NCBI GenBank assembly: GCA_032718475.1
Contig: JAUCBJ010008178.1
Coordinates: 1-64,000, forward strand
Length of the DNA: 64,000 nucleotides
Reading direction: 5' to 3'
Origin: Nemertoderma westbladi
Taxonomy: Eukaryota > Xenacoelomorpha > Nemertodermatida > Nemertodermatidae
Shown here: positions 32,201-43,244 of the stretch, piece after piece
How the letters are laid out: every line of letters begins with the position of its first letter
Position numbering within the stretch: position 1 is the stretch's first letter
The notes under the pieces: generated by a model
The model's database searches: none
The model's input: only the letters and a program-made list of their open reading frames with translations
What the model was told of the DNA's origin: nothing
Program-made: the position numbers and the translations under genes

Positions 32201-33304
32201 ATACCCTGTAGGAAAGCATTCAGTAGGCCTTTAACACAGAGAGAGGCAGAATTACCTAGGGAACGAGTAAGCTTTTATGAACCACCCTTTACTAATACCG
32301 GTGTGGATTTATTTGGCCCTATTGAAGTATATCGTGCTAGGACTATAGTCAAGAGATGGTGTGTAATCTTTGTTTGTATGACTTGTAGAGCCATCCATCT
32401 CGATATGGTGAACGATTTATCTACCAACAGCTTTTTATTAAGCTTACGACGACAGATCGCTCGCTTTGGCACTAGTAACACGATGAAATCTGATAAGGGA
32501 ACTAACTTCATTGGTGCCAACAATGAAATCAAAGCTTACGTCAAAGATTGGAACCAAAGACAGGTGGACGACCAACTACGAGTAACAGCGTCTAGTTGGA
32601 CCTTCAACGCCGCCAACGCCCCTTGGTGGGGAGGAAGTTGGGAGAGATTAATAAGAAGCGTGAAGACAGCATTTCATTTTATAGTACCTTGCCGCGCTTA
32701 TCTCACCGACAAACTTTTGCGGACGTTAATGGAAGAAATCGCCGCCTATCTCAACGAGAGACCGCTTATGCCAGTCTCATCGAGTCCCGATTCTCTGGAA
32801 GCGCTAACACCCGCGCACTTCCTACTGAAGAAACCTGTAGCCATGCTCCCACAATCGGAAATCACAGACGGAGACGAATACTGCCGACAAACTTGGCAAC
32901 TCATGCAGTTGTTATCCCGTCGTTTCGCTGACCATTTCGAGAAACATTATCTGCCCACGCTACAACTTCGAACTAAGTGGTTTGCGCAGCAAGAAAACGT
33001 CAGCGCTGGAGACATGGTTCTTATTGTGGATGTAGATCTTCCACGTAAGCAGTGGCAGACAGGTCGTATAATCGAGACGCATATCTCGGATGACGGTTTG
33101 GTGCGATCGGTAGAACTCGTCGTCATGCGACGTAACTTCAAGAAACCGGGAATTGTCTTCGAGACGCAGCAGCTCAATCGCCCGGTGGGTCGTTTATGTT
33201 TACTGGAAAGAGACAGAGAACTCTCCGGTAACTATGGGAGACAAGACACTCTTCCCACGACCACCTCCCTAATCCAACAAACATCTAGGGACTCCCCAAC
33301 TTAA
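29248..33304 (+). CDS. pol: BEL/Pao pol: RT, RNase H and integrase
   Basis: Open from 29248; the frame continues from a diverged second copy of the protease end (ALETLEKRPAQPQPLQ), so there is no native ATG. A GTG at 29333 is only a nominal start. RT: YVPKPGKPHEVRVVFDGSA (about 30015), FASDIEGMFLQVK (about 30175), YMDDN (30419-30433). RNase H: VFGDASDMGIGIVAY (about 30953), PRAELKAALYATAIG and NPADIASRG (about 31303). Integrase: an HHCC finger with HAGRERVL...CIPCR (about 32108-32213), then catalytic Asp in TGVDLFGP (about 32299), Asp in SDKGTNF (about 32489) and Glu in GGSWERLI (about 32630). A DUF5641-like tail has DMVLIVDVDLPRKQW. No stop or frameshift over 1350 codons, so the enzymes look intact apart from the missing link to gag. 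Confidence 0.92.
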
Positions 33305-34945
33305 AAATGGCTGGAGTGGGTGTGTGACCATATTATTTTATATTTGTATTTGTTTTATTTTATATTTATGTATGTATTATTATGTGATTTTATTTTAATC
33401 GTTTTATTTAATTTTATTTAGTAGTATGGCATTTTAGAGATTATTTAGTAGATTAGTGCAATATATATGCGCGTTTATTATTTAATTACGTATATTATAT
33501 ATTTAGTGCGACGGCGAGAAATAATTCTTTTTCTCTTTCCTTACTGTCCGTATTACATTATAAATACGTGACTACAGTAAGATGAAATGTCCGTACTTAT
33601 TAAAGTACAATAAAGCCACTACTATATTTAAGTATTATTGGTAGGCAGAGTATTAGGAATGCAAAGTTCAGATCCTCGTGTCTCGGCTAAACCAAGCTCT
33701 GGGTAGACCTTGGAAACGACTTGCCTCTTCACACTGACATTGCTTCGTGCGATATTGCTCTCATACCGTATATTAAATAATACATATAGTAGCGTGATGT
33801 CCCTTTAACAGTAGCGTATAACGCAAAATAAATCTGTTAAACCCTTTGACCATCTGTAATTCTAGTCGATTAAGATATCGCGGCACCCACCGATATACTT
33901 GAAAGACAAAATTCTAGAATCAGTGGTTAACGTCCCCAGACAAGTTCTGGAATATACTGGTGCCCATCCTAAATATTAATTATTAATATTTATAAAATCT
34001 GTCAAATATCAGATCCTTTAAAATTCTAGTCGATTAAGATATCGTAGCACTTACCGATACTCTTAAAAGGACAAAATTCCTAGAATCAAGGATCCCAGTC
34101 CCCAGACACGTTCTGGAATAAAATTGTGTCCATTTTAATATTAAATAATAAAATTTACGGGAATAAATTTAAATTCATATATTTCAATGAATTTAATAAA
34201 TTGTCATTTTATACAATTTATAACATTCCCAAAATTCCATTAAGTAATAGATCATGGGAGCGGAGATTCACTCTATTAAGTGTATTTGTGTGCGAGAATC
34301 TCCAATGTATAGTCAATAGCCGATAAAATTCATAAAATCATGTATAAAGGGGATATTGACCATTAAAGAATTACTATTAAATAGCATCCCAGATCTGTAT
34401 GCATGAGAATTACCCTAATTCTACCGCTAGCTTTCCATAATGTCACCATGGCAACAACCACGCTAGAATTAGAAGTGAGTTAAAAGAACAATAGAAAGCA
34501 TGCCCCATTGAATAGCATAGGGAATAAATAGCGCACTGCTAGTATCCAAGGATACATAATAAATACAGTGACATTCTGGAAGGTACTGACTAACGGACAA
34601 ATGGCCCGAATGTGTGCAGTTTGTTGCAGTTGCGTTGAATTTGTGCGTTTGTAGGTGAATGTTACTACTAAGGTGTGTTTACAGTAGCGAGTCGCAATTG
34701 TGAAAGTAACCCTAACTCTCCAAGAAGAACCTGCAGTAAATCTAAGCCTTTGGGACGGACAGTTAAGTGACTTGTGCCGGTTATCGTTGTCGTTGTGTAG
34801 CTACATCGTTGGCGAAAGCACAGCGACGACGGTACATCGGCGCTGAGGATCTTACACTGTCCGGGGGCAAAAGAGGGGTAGGCAGCGACGCCCGCTAGCC
34901 TAATATATATAGACTCATTATAATATTGATAAACTCATAGCAGAT
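33305..34945 (+). other. Spacer between BEL pol and the extra ORF
   Basis: 1.6 kb, AT-rich at first, with no ORF above 66 codons. It contains a diverged tandem duplication (33842-34140). It may hold a splice acceptor or internal promoter for the downstream ORF; I could not choose a site. Confidence 0.6.
33842..34140 (+). repeat. About 164-bp tandem duplication between pol and the extra ORF
   Basis: Both units share AATTCTAGTCGATTAAGATATCG (starting 33858 and 34022), GACAAAATTC(C)TAGAATCA and GTCCCCAGACA.GTTCTGGAAT, with about 75-80% identity between. The conserved blocks contain the inverted words TTCTAG/CTAGAA. Confidence 0.8.
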
Positions 34946-37900
34946 ATGACTGAGATGATAGAAGATGATCTTGGCATCAGGGAGCGATATACTCTACCTT
35001 TACAAGCGTTTGTCGATAGCTTGATACGCGGCGACGCTGGTCCAACTACTACGGAGGATGATGGTCGTTATATCGAACCGTCGATGTCCCCGGAGCAACT
35101 TACGCGTGAATTGGACTATAGAAAGTTCACCGCTCGCTATACGCATCGTAATGGTACGTATATGGACTTCTTAACTACCGGCCACCCTATCGATTTACAC
35201 GATACGGACGATGTGGATACCGAAAGGGAAATGGTTTTATTTAAATATCATACCCAACAGAATCGGAACGATAAGCCAAGAATAGAACACGAGAACTCTA
35301 TTCGAAACCGACTCGAAAGAGAAGACGTTGAAGAACCGGATAAACGCAACGACTTCAACGATTATCTGGAATTCTTGAGAGAAACATACCTCAATATTGC
35401 CAGTCAACAAAATCTCGAAACTCGATATCCTCAAGGTATACATCATGATCCTATGATAGAACTCAAACGACTCTATTTCACTATGATGTATCTTACCGCC
35501 GATCGACCGCTACCTGTTGTCCCAGATAGCTTCGAACAGATGGAGGAATATTGTAAAACTGGAGAACGATCACCCGCGTTTCCTCTGCAGGACATGCGTC
35601 TTTGGTATTACTGTGACGAATGCCCTAGACCCAATCAGCAAACGGAAAGACATAAACATCCGCGGAGACGTTGCGCTAAACACAGTTTTACACGATATAC
35701 TTACGGGAGTTTCGAGCGAAACCTGTTCGACGTGTCCCCTGCGGTCGCTCGACTCAAGCGATCCTTGAACAAACCGATGATCAGAGTTCCGGAATACTCG
35801 GTCAGACCTCCGCATTCCTCAGTTAGACCTCAAACTCTTGACCCTAATAGTATCACGGATCCTCCCGAACTGTACTCACTGTTCAAAGATCTAGTGTTAC
35901 CCGAACAGTTGATCGGTGGCACTCCGGTAGTAGGCTCACGAGACATTCGCCAACCCTACCTAGCTGGATTGGGACGTGGACATCTGATATCGCCGTTTAA
36001 CCCATACAACCGTCCCGGCTTCACCGCTATCCAACCCGTTACGGAAGTCGAAGAGAGCGTCGTACGAAACGCATTAGACGCTATTCGGCAGAAAATCGGA
36101 ATGGGAACGTACGATTGTTTAGAGAAGCGTAAATTGCAGCAACAAGTCCAAGCGGTGAAGGAATTAGCTTTACCCCAGTTCGATAGAGAAATACAAAATC
36201 TCGAGGAGGACATCGAACGTGGAAGAACCTACTCTTTACAAGAGTTTCTAGATGAGCGTCTACAACAACAAGCGGAGGAGAATCAGCTCGAGGAGAGACA
36301 TATAGAACTGGATGAGAGAGAAGAAGCGGCTTTAGCTCAACCCGAAGCGCAAATCCTTATGACGGATCTCTACTCTAAAACCATTCTTCATCCCTCGATG
36401 GTTCCCCATTTCGGAGACAAACTTTTTGCGACGGCACAACCCCAACCGGTTGATATCAACCTAAGATCTCGCGATCTTATCGCCGACGCTCCTCTGTTGC
36501 AGCGTCCGCCCATCGAATCCGCTCGTGTCGATGGTATACTCGTTGAACCTCCGGACAATAGAGCAGATCTTGTCCGTCGCATGGTACACGATGTAAACAT
36601 ACGCGCTAGACCTTTACCGGACTCGTTTTATGGGATCAAAGATCACCCTTATTACGTCAATTTAAAACAATATTACATGGTAAAACCGGAAGATCCTACA
36701 CATAGTCTGAAGTTTCTACCGTTAATAAATCCTCTCGATCTTGTCGAACTCGAACAACTGCAGAAACATCTGGATCAGTTAGTTAAAGTAAACTCGTTTC
36801 GAAAACCATATAATGTTTCCAGAATAGAGAAAGAAACAATACCTCCGTATAATCTTGATGGATTCATCAAAACTCGTTTAGTGCACTGGAATCTTGATGT
36901 GTTATTCGAGGAGGAAAGAATACAACGATATGGAGATGTGGAAACATATACCACACAATGTTTAAAGTATAAAGACCTGCCTAATGCTAGCGAATGTGCT
37001 ACCTTGTGGCATCCTGTGGGAATGACACTCGAAAACGCCACTAAAGAGTGGAACGAAACTCTTAACGTTATCGAGATGTATGGAGTTGTCACTTACGATA
37101 ACGAAGGTAGCGTTCCGGTTGGAGAACTTGGAACTACGCGGATGATACACATACGAGGACTCGCTGGTTCTACCCACGTATTTACTCGAGCGTGTTCCGA
37201 CGTTATTGATTATTCTTTTGAAACTCTTACTGAGATACAAAAGAAACTCCGACATGGACAATTTGAACTCGCGCAGCGTTACGTCACCGACACCGAGCGC
37301 AAGCCGGCCATGGGTATCGATGGATCGATGTTACCCCAACCCGTGCTCGAGATGCTGTTTAACGAAGGAATCCTTAAAATCGGCTCAGCTGTTTATGGAG
37401 ACCTACAGAACGACTTTCGGAATATGGAGAACATTCCATACCCCTTCGTTGATACTCAGCTGATTGCTCCTTGGGCAGAAGGCCGAGGTTTCTTCCGCAC
37501 TACGTATGCCAATACACCCAGCGGAATTACCAAAGTACAACGAACCTCCATCGGACATCTTGCCTTTCAAGAATACGGATGGAATTTCAAGGTTGGAAAT
37601 CCTATAAATTACCAACAAGTATACGGACATCATTATTCTCGTTTATACTTTGATGGACCATTGACCGCACCTGGCGCCGTGTATAGCTTTATGAGTGTTC
37701 CACTTCGTCCCTCCTTAGCTATATACACGATCTTTGAAAACGCAGCACTTGCCGGTTGGCTAGCCGATGTGTGCAGTCGTACCATACGCGCCCATCCCTT
37801 AATACTCGGAACCAAACTCGCCAAGTTAGATGAACACAATAAATTCATCCGCTTTGAATGTTTCAGGCGCTTTCTGACTCCGTTCCGTAACGTTGATAGT

Positions 37901-39199
37901 CAGTTCAAGGACCGCGCTCTGACCAAACTCAGCCTGAGAGACTCAGCGGCGGAGAAGCTAAACAGCGCGGGATTTGCCCTTTTTCAGGACGTTTGTATAC
38001 AGAACTTGCACTCATCTGTTATACAAAGACCCCGAATACCCACGGGTTATTCTGTCGTCGAAGTTCAGACAGTGGGTCCGCTTGCGGAGACAGCCGCACC
38101 TACCTCAGCTATGCAATTGGAAGACGAACCAATATGCTTAGAAGCTGAAGCGATTCAGCCTACAGCGCCCCGGAGCAGCGATAACGACTACGTCTTAGAG
38201 TGGTATCAAGGTCCACAATGTCTCACCGCATACGATTATCGACACGATAACTATGTTTCTCGAAAACGTTGTCGATTATGCGCATCGAGAGACCATTTCA
38301 CCCCTATGGACTCAGACGTACCCTGCTCCTATTTCCACGAACAACCAATGATGGAGATATATTGTGCGTATTGCAGACTTAATAACTCTCATATTTTTGC
38401 AGTCTGCCCCCAATTTATGACTCAATGCCACCACTGTCAACTTAAAGGACATGCCAGTTATAATTGCCCCTTTAATCACGATTTGGAGAGCGTAGACGAA
38501 ATGATTACCCTGCGCTACATTCGAGCTTGGGAAGCGAACGCGGATTTACATTGTGAGTCCCGTCATCGATACTACCCTGGACGCTCTTACGAGGGAGTTT
38601 ACGCGTTCCATCCTTATTTATTAGCGTCTGTGGAACAAAAAACACGCGTACCGAGTTACGAGCTAATGAAGCGTGTTGGTGAGTGTATTTCCACTAAATT
38701 TGTTAGAAGATACCTTAGGAACGTCAATCCTAACGATATTACTTCATACCATTTAATCAATTATATCCGTCGAGACCCTGAGTATGGCGATTTATTTATC
38801 AACTCGCACCCTGAGTTACAGGAAGTATCTCGACGGCCCTACGAATATCGAGCCCGAGAACGCGAGCTGGAAAGAACTATTAAACCAAGGAAGTTTCTCA
38901 CCACTCACTGTCCACCTACCGCCGTTGCCCAGACAACCCGTCAAGGACCCGTAGGAGCTGCTGTCCTGAGGCGCGCCCTAAAGGCTGTTAGACCTCGCTC
39001 CACGGAAGTTGATATCGATCAACCAGGTACCTCGACCGGCGGATGTACCGATCGCAATCCGAGACCTTCTGATGCAATTGTATTGCACCCTTCACCCAGG
39101 AGTTACGGCCCTCCTAGTAAAGTGGCTCGCCCCAAAGAGAAAAGGACTCTTACTAGCCTCAAAAAACTGCGTAAACGCCGTCCGCGTAAGAAAGACTAA
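34946..39199 (+). CDS. Unclassified 1417-residue ORF of the BEL element, with CCHC zinc knuckles
   Basis: Starts at ATG 34946 and is fully open to TAA at 39197-39199. I do not recognise the family. No signal peptide or membrane segment is visible, so it is not an obvious envelope protein. Visible parts: an acidic N-terminus, a Cys/His cluster CDECPRP...HKHPRRRCAKH (about 223-246), a Gln/Glu-rich coiled coil (about 392-470), a long region without known motifs (about 500-1090), three Cys/His knuckles at about 1108-1174 (CRLCASRDHF..., CAYCRLNNSHIFAVC, CHHCQLKGHASYNC; the last is an exact CX2CX4HX4C), and a very basic tail KKLRKRRPRKKD like a nuclear localisation signal. It lies inside the LTRs, 1.6 kb after pol, in the same orientation. 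The knuckles suggest nucleic-acid binding, for example a second Gag-like or RNA-packaging protein. Intactness in a young element suggests it is under selection. Confidence 0.85.
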   Translation: MTEMIEDDLGIRERYTLPLQAFVDSLIRGDAGPTTTEDDGRYIEPSMSPEQLTRELDYRKFTARYTHRNGTYMDFLTTGHPIDLHDTDDVDTEREMVLFKYHTQQNRNDKPRIEHENSIRNRLEREDVEEPDKRNDFNDYLEFLRETYLNIASQQNLETRYPQGIHHDPMIELKRLYFTMMYLTADRPLPVVPDSFEQMEEYCKTGERSPAFPLQDMRLWYYCDECPRPNQQTERHKHPRRRCAKHSFTRYTYGSFERNLFDVSPAVARLKRSLNKPMIRVPEYSVRPPHSSVRPQTLDPNSITDPPELYSLFKDLVLPEQLIGGTPVVGSRDIRQPYLAGLGRGHLISPFNPYNRPGFTAIQPVTEVEESVVRNALDAIRQKIGMGTYDCLEKRKLQQQVQAVKELALPQFDREIQNLEEDIERGRTYSLQEFLDERLQQQAEENQLEERHIELDEREEAALAQPEAQILMTDLYSKTILHPSMVPHFGDKLFATAQPQPVDINLRSRDLIADAPLLQRPPIESARVDGILVEPPDNRADLVRRMVHDVNIRARPLPDSFYGIKDHPYYVNLKQYYMVKPEDPTHSLKFLPLINPLDLVELEQLQKHLDQLVKVNSFRKPYNVSRIEKETIPPYNLDGFIKTRLVHWNLDVLFEEERIQRYGDVETYTTQCLKYKDLPNASECATLWHPVGMTLENATKEWNETLNVIEMYGVVTYDNEGSVPVGELGTTRMIHIRGLAGSTHVFTRACSDVIDYSFETLTEIQKKLRHGQFELAQRYVTDTERKPAMGIDGSMLPQPVLEMLFNEGILKIGSAVYGDLQNDFRNMENIPYPFVDTQLIAPWAEGRGFFRTTYANTPSGITKVQRTSIGHLAFQEYGWNFKVGNPINYQQVYGHHYSRLYFDGPLTAPGAVYSFMSVPLRPSLAIYTIFENAALAGWLADVCSRTIRAHPLILGTKLAKLDEHNKFIRFECFRRFLTPFRNVDSQFKDRALTKLSLRDSAAEKLNSAGFALFQDVCIQNLHSSVIQRPRIPTGYSVVEVQTVGPLAETAAPTSAMQLEDEPICLEAEAIQPTAPRSSDNDYVLEWYQGPQCLTAYDYRHDNYVSRKRCRLCASRDHFTPMDSDVPCSYFHEQPMMEIYCAYCRLNNSHIFAVCPQFMTQCHHCQLKGHASYNCPFNHDLESVDEMITLRYIRAWEANADLHCESRHRYYPGRSYEGVYAFHPYLLASVEQKTRVPSYELMKRVGECISTKFVRRYLRNVNPNDITSYHLINYIRRDPEYGDLFINSHPELQEVSRRPYEYRARERELERTIKPRKFLTTHCPPTAVAQTTRQGPVGAAVLRRALKAVRPRSTEVDIDQPGTSTGGCTDRNPRPSDAIVLHPSPRSYGPPSKVARPKEKRTLTSLKKLRKRRPRKKD

Positions 39200-39261
39200 C
39201 TGTTTAGAGTATTTTTATATTTTAGAAACTGTGATTTGTTATATTTTATAGACTTAAATCC

Positions 39262-39277
39262 CATTTTCTGGGAGCGG
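39262..39277 (+). promoter_or_regulatory. Candidate polypurine tract before the 3' LTR
   Basis: CATTTTCTGGGAGCGG directly abuts the TG of the 3' LTR. The GGGAGCGG part is a plausible but short plus-strand primer. Confidence 0.5.
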
Positions 39278-40443
39278 TGTAAAAGCTTTTGCGTCATTAA
39301 CTGGTTATTTTCCCTTAAAGTACTCTGTAGTTGGTTTGCCAGGCATAAAAAGGCCGTGTCCTTGCTGTACTGGTGTTTTAGAGGACATAAAAGTCATTTC
39401 TTCTGTATTTGTACTGTATTTGTACTTTAGAGGACATAATCCGCAATCTCGTGACGCGATAAGCTAGATACTCTTGAAAACAGTGTCGCTACCATGGCGA
39501 CGGCTAACAGCTGATATTGCCACGTCGACGTTTCTTTGTTTCTTTGTTCTCTCGTTGTTCGGTTGACCAATCAGAGCGTTTTTTGTCTCTGTGTTGGAGG
39601 TGTATACAGAACTCAGTAGTTCAGTGTGTTATGTTTTTGCCCAGAGCCTAAGAACACCGGCTTTTGGCACCTCCGTGTTTCAGTCTTTAGTCTTACATTA
39701 GTAGGCTTAATTATAGAACGTATATCTGTTATCTTACCTTCCTACTCATACTCACTCACTTAATAATCATTTATACCTTAACTTTACTGCTTTTATTGTC
39801 GGTTGTTCATTATATTGGTTGATGAAATATTATATCGGAATACTGATCAATAGTCAGACACCCCACCTTCTTGATATACTAAAGGTTAGAGAGACCGGTT
39901 ACAGATAAACGATTGCGACCTATGTTAAGTGGTTTGAAGTGAATCTAATGCTATTTCATATGCCCGACATAAATTGTATGTTGCTCTCTTTATACGTGAC
40001 CAAATTTAGTGAAGGTCGGCAGATTAGTGTGCAGTATTGTGCAGCATTGTGTATGAGTGTAACTGATAACAAAGCATCTCCTAAAGAATGCGCCATATAC
40101 GTGAATCTATAGCCTTTTCGTTGTGTCTAGTTTAAGTCATAACTCTGTTTACATATTTAGAGCGCCACGTCCTAAAGGAACTGTTAATATTTCCCGAAAG
40201 TGAATAATATTTGTCAGAGATTATATATTACGATCAGTCGAATAATACAGTAGGCTTACACCATCAATCATTAAGCTCCGAACTCAGTCTCCCGGGTATA
40301 TCCAACGGGTGAATGATTGCGCATAGACTGGCTTCGGCTAATGTAGTGTATCAAATACTCGTCATAGGCTAAAGACTATATATCATCCAAAAGACATCCT
40401 AATTTGGCAGGTTAAACTGTCAAAGGTCTTAAAAGCGCAAACA
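39278..40443 (+). repeat. 3' LTR of the BEL/Pao element
   Basis: 1166 bp, the same length as the 5' LTR with about six substitutions. Followed at once by 22 C (40444-40465). Confidence 0.95.
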
Positions 40444-40465
40444 CCCCCCCCCCCCCCCCCCCCCC

Positions 40466-42018
40466 TATGACATGAAAAAATCAAGCAGTGCAAATAATGA
40501 TAATGAATTATCACCACCAAATCAAACTGATTTTATAACTTTTAGGGTTTTTTGGGATGCTGATCGCGAATATGACACTGAAATATATCGCACCTTATTG
40601 ATTGGGGCATTTTTGGGTATGTGTCAAAGTGTGGCACAAAAAATACAAGCAGCACAAATTTTAGTTTTTAATTATTTTTTAATTAATATATTTATTTAAT
40701 TATTAATTATTTAAATTAATTTTAGTGTGATTGACTCAATATGTATTATGTCACCAACTAGATTTTATAATTTATTTATATTAAATTAATAAAGTAATGT
40801 CAACTGAAAAAAGCAGTTTGAATAATTGCGGATATTGAGATGAGAAATGTAGGAAATTCTCAATATTCAAAATATTAAATGTTACTTACAAACAACCAAC
40901 CAGAGGAAGACCTGACAAGAAAAGGAATCCTCAAATCTATTTTTTTAACTGCTAAAAAAAGTGAAAAGTGACTTTGAACTCCACCCAGAAGAACGCGCCG
41001 ACGACTGTCAGTGTGTGTAGTCGTAGTGATGACCTGTTTGGTCATATAGAAGACTCCTGCTACCACTGGGATCATGGAGAATATATTCTAATCTATCTCA
41101 TCAAGAACACTCGTTTAATAATGTGAAAATAAAGTTCATTTTTAGAAAACAATTTCAATATTTAAACGAAATGTAATACACAGTAGGATACAATAAATAC
41201 ATAGTCTTATTATATACTAGGTATAATTTAATATTGTACACATAGAATGTTGTATGTTTTTAGTTTTAATTATAATCCCTCTGGTTTATGGGATAGATAC
41301 ACAACACAACCCGCTCGCTGCTCTGGGATGATATTGAATACAATACAGAATTCTTGAATCGAATTGATTACTATCTCTCCCTCTATCCATCTGAATTTGA
41401 CTCTGATATACGAATACATGGAAAACTGTCTTCTCACTTTTCACAAACACTCGTCCTCATCTTTAACAGTTTTCTGTCTTCTGATTTCAACTTTTCGTAA
41501 GACGATGGTAATTCTGTGTTCTGTGTGTTTCCTAAATGAAGATGAATTCATTCGATAAGATAATTGATTGTTACTGGTATATAAAATTGCTGGAAGAATA
41601 AAAGTTAGTATTAATCAGTGATAGAGGATGAATTATTCAGAGAATTGTTTACTATTTTAGTTTAGTTTTTGTTTTTATTTTTATTTGATTTTTTTAGAGA
41701 ATTTTGGGTGAACCATAATTATGTTGATGTTTGCGGATGCACAATTAGTAAGAAACACGATACTAGATTGGTGGATAAATGTATATATTTAGGTGATTAG
41801 TAAGATTGTGATTATCAATGATTGTTGGCTAACACAACTGGAGGAATAGCTCCTACCTAGGACCATCACCGTCCCCAAAAACCAGATTACACCATATGGA
41901 CGGCCACCCTCGAGGTAGCGAGATGTGAAACTGGAGGAGAGAAAACTGCGCCTGCTAACGAATACCACCAAACTGCCTCACCTAAGAACCCTAACCCCTT
42001 AAGTTCCACCTTGTCGAA
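40466..42018. other. Noncoding AT-rich flank after the BEL element
   Basis: Several open stretches of 60-75 codons are AT-rich and domain-free. I see no gene, RNA or clear repeat. Confidence 0.45.
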
Positions 42019-42916
42019 GTGGAAGGGGGGGGGGGGGGGGGTATACCCCCCCTCAGGTAAAATTTTCAAATTATTGTTTCTTTATCTCATCTAGAGCAGA
42101 ATTTAATGAGGATTACAAATCTGAAAACCGCTTAGTGAGACCTATTTCAGTTCTCGAGTTATCACTGTTTTTCCGTATGACGGTCTGTCCGTCAAATTGT
42201 AAGAAAGACAGAAGACCGACAGACAGACAGATAGACTAGATTCCACTAAAAATTAAAACTGACATCGGAAATGAAATCAGCGACCCCGAAAACCCCAGTA
42301 ATGAACATTTTAACTCGTTGGTGTGCATCATTCGTGCCAGAAATAATTAACCAACCAGAACACAGACAGCCAATTTTGGCGGGACGGTTTAAACTTTGAA
42401 GGGCATTTTCTCGGAATGACATTTTTCATTTTCAAATTACTACTCCTCCGTCATTTTTCAACCAATTTTCTTCGTTTATGGCTCATTCGAACGAGCTTTG
42501 GAAGCTCTTTAAAAGTTATCTTATGGAATTTTGATAAATATTACCATTTTTTCTAATTAGCCATTTTTAATTAAAAATATGATGATTAATTAATTTAATT
42601 AATTAATTAAAATAAAATTGGCTAATTAAAAATTCTATAAGATAACTTTTGTAGAGTTGATCACGCTGAGTCCAAAAAAGTTGGTTTCAAGAAATTTGGA
42701 CCAAAATTGAGGGACTAGTAGCAATTTTAGTGAAATCTTTAATTCCGCCGCCAGCCGCTACAGGGAGGCTACAAATTTTCAAATTTTACTATAATGGCTA
42801 TTTGGCCTTCCATACAGTGGTTGACCATGACAAAATAGCAATATTATCATTTAACACTAATTGACAGCCATTTTAAAAAAAGGTTCATGGGGGGTTATAC
42901 CCCCCCCCCCTTTTCA
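42019..42916. mobile_element. About 900-bp segment bounded by inverted G-run/TATA/C-run termini
   Basis: The left end reads GTGGAA, 17 G, TATA and 7 C (42019-42052). The right end, on the other strand, reads GTGAAAA, about 11 G, TATAA and 6 C (42888-42916). Each terminus is itself palindromic. The interior is AT-rich and contains another inverted repeat; there is no ORF. A foldback-type element is possible. Confidence 0.4.
42511..42655. repeat. Inverted repeat with AAAAGTTATCTTAT arms
   Basis: AAAAGTTATCTTATGGAATTTT (about 42511-42532) faces its near-perfect reverse complement (about 42632-42655). TTAATTAA-rich sequence lies between. Confidence 0.6.
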
Positions 42917-43244
42917 CATCTCACGGTGAGGCTGAACCAACTTTTTATAAAAGAAAAATGCCCGGCCAAACTGATTTCATTTCTTGGGGCACTTCAACGC
43001 CCTGATTCCAAAAATGATATTTTCAAAATCTTTTGCTAGTGTCTTTTTCTTAGAATTACTAAATAAATTAGTAATACTATTTATAACAATGCTATATATA
43101 TTATAAAAAATGCCCAGACAAAATTATAGCATTTTTCGAGACTTTTAATTAACCTGGTTCCGAATCTGTTAATTTTATAATATTTCGTCGGTGTCTTTTA
43201 GAGTAATAATATTCTAAAATAATATTAAATTTATTAATATTATA

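Larger units (their letters stand above)
16880..40443 (+). mobile_element. Giant BEL/Pao LTR retrotransposon with an extra ORF
   Basis: Two 1166-bp direct LTRs starting TGTAAAAGC and ending GCAAACA bound a 21-kb interior: a long leader, gag, protease, a LINE insertion, RT, RNase H and integrase, a 1.6-kb spacer and a 1417-residue ORF. The BEL/Pao family is indicated by the DUF1759-like gag domain, the protease with DSGST, the YMDDN RT motif, and an integrase followed by a DUF5641-like tail. LTR divergence of about six in 1166 indicates a recent insertion. Without the LINEs the element is about 18.6 kb, far above the 5-10 kb usual for BEL/Pao. The target was a poly(C) tract. As found, the LINE insertion, a gag stop and a mosaic junction mean it cannot make a continuous gag-pol. 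Confidence 0.92.

Noticed and set aside
35237-37848. Several ORFs of 60-105 codons antisense or out of frame to the 1417-residue ORF
   Set aside because: Shadows of the real coding frame.
34946-39199. Envelope gene
   Set aside because: No signal peptide, membrane helix or furin-type context visible; the CCHC knuckles and basic tail fit a nucleic-acid-binding protein.
40472-40699. 75-residue ORF
   Set aside because: AT-rich, no domain, no context; probably chance.
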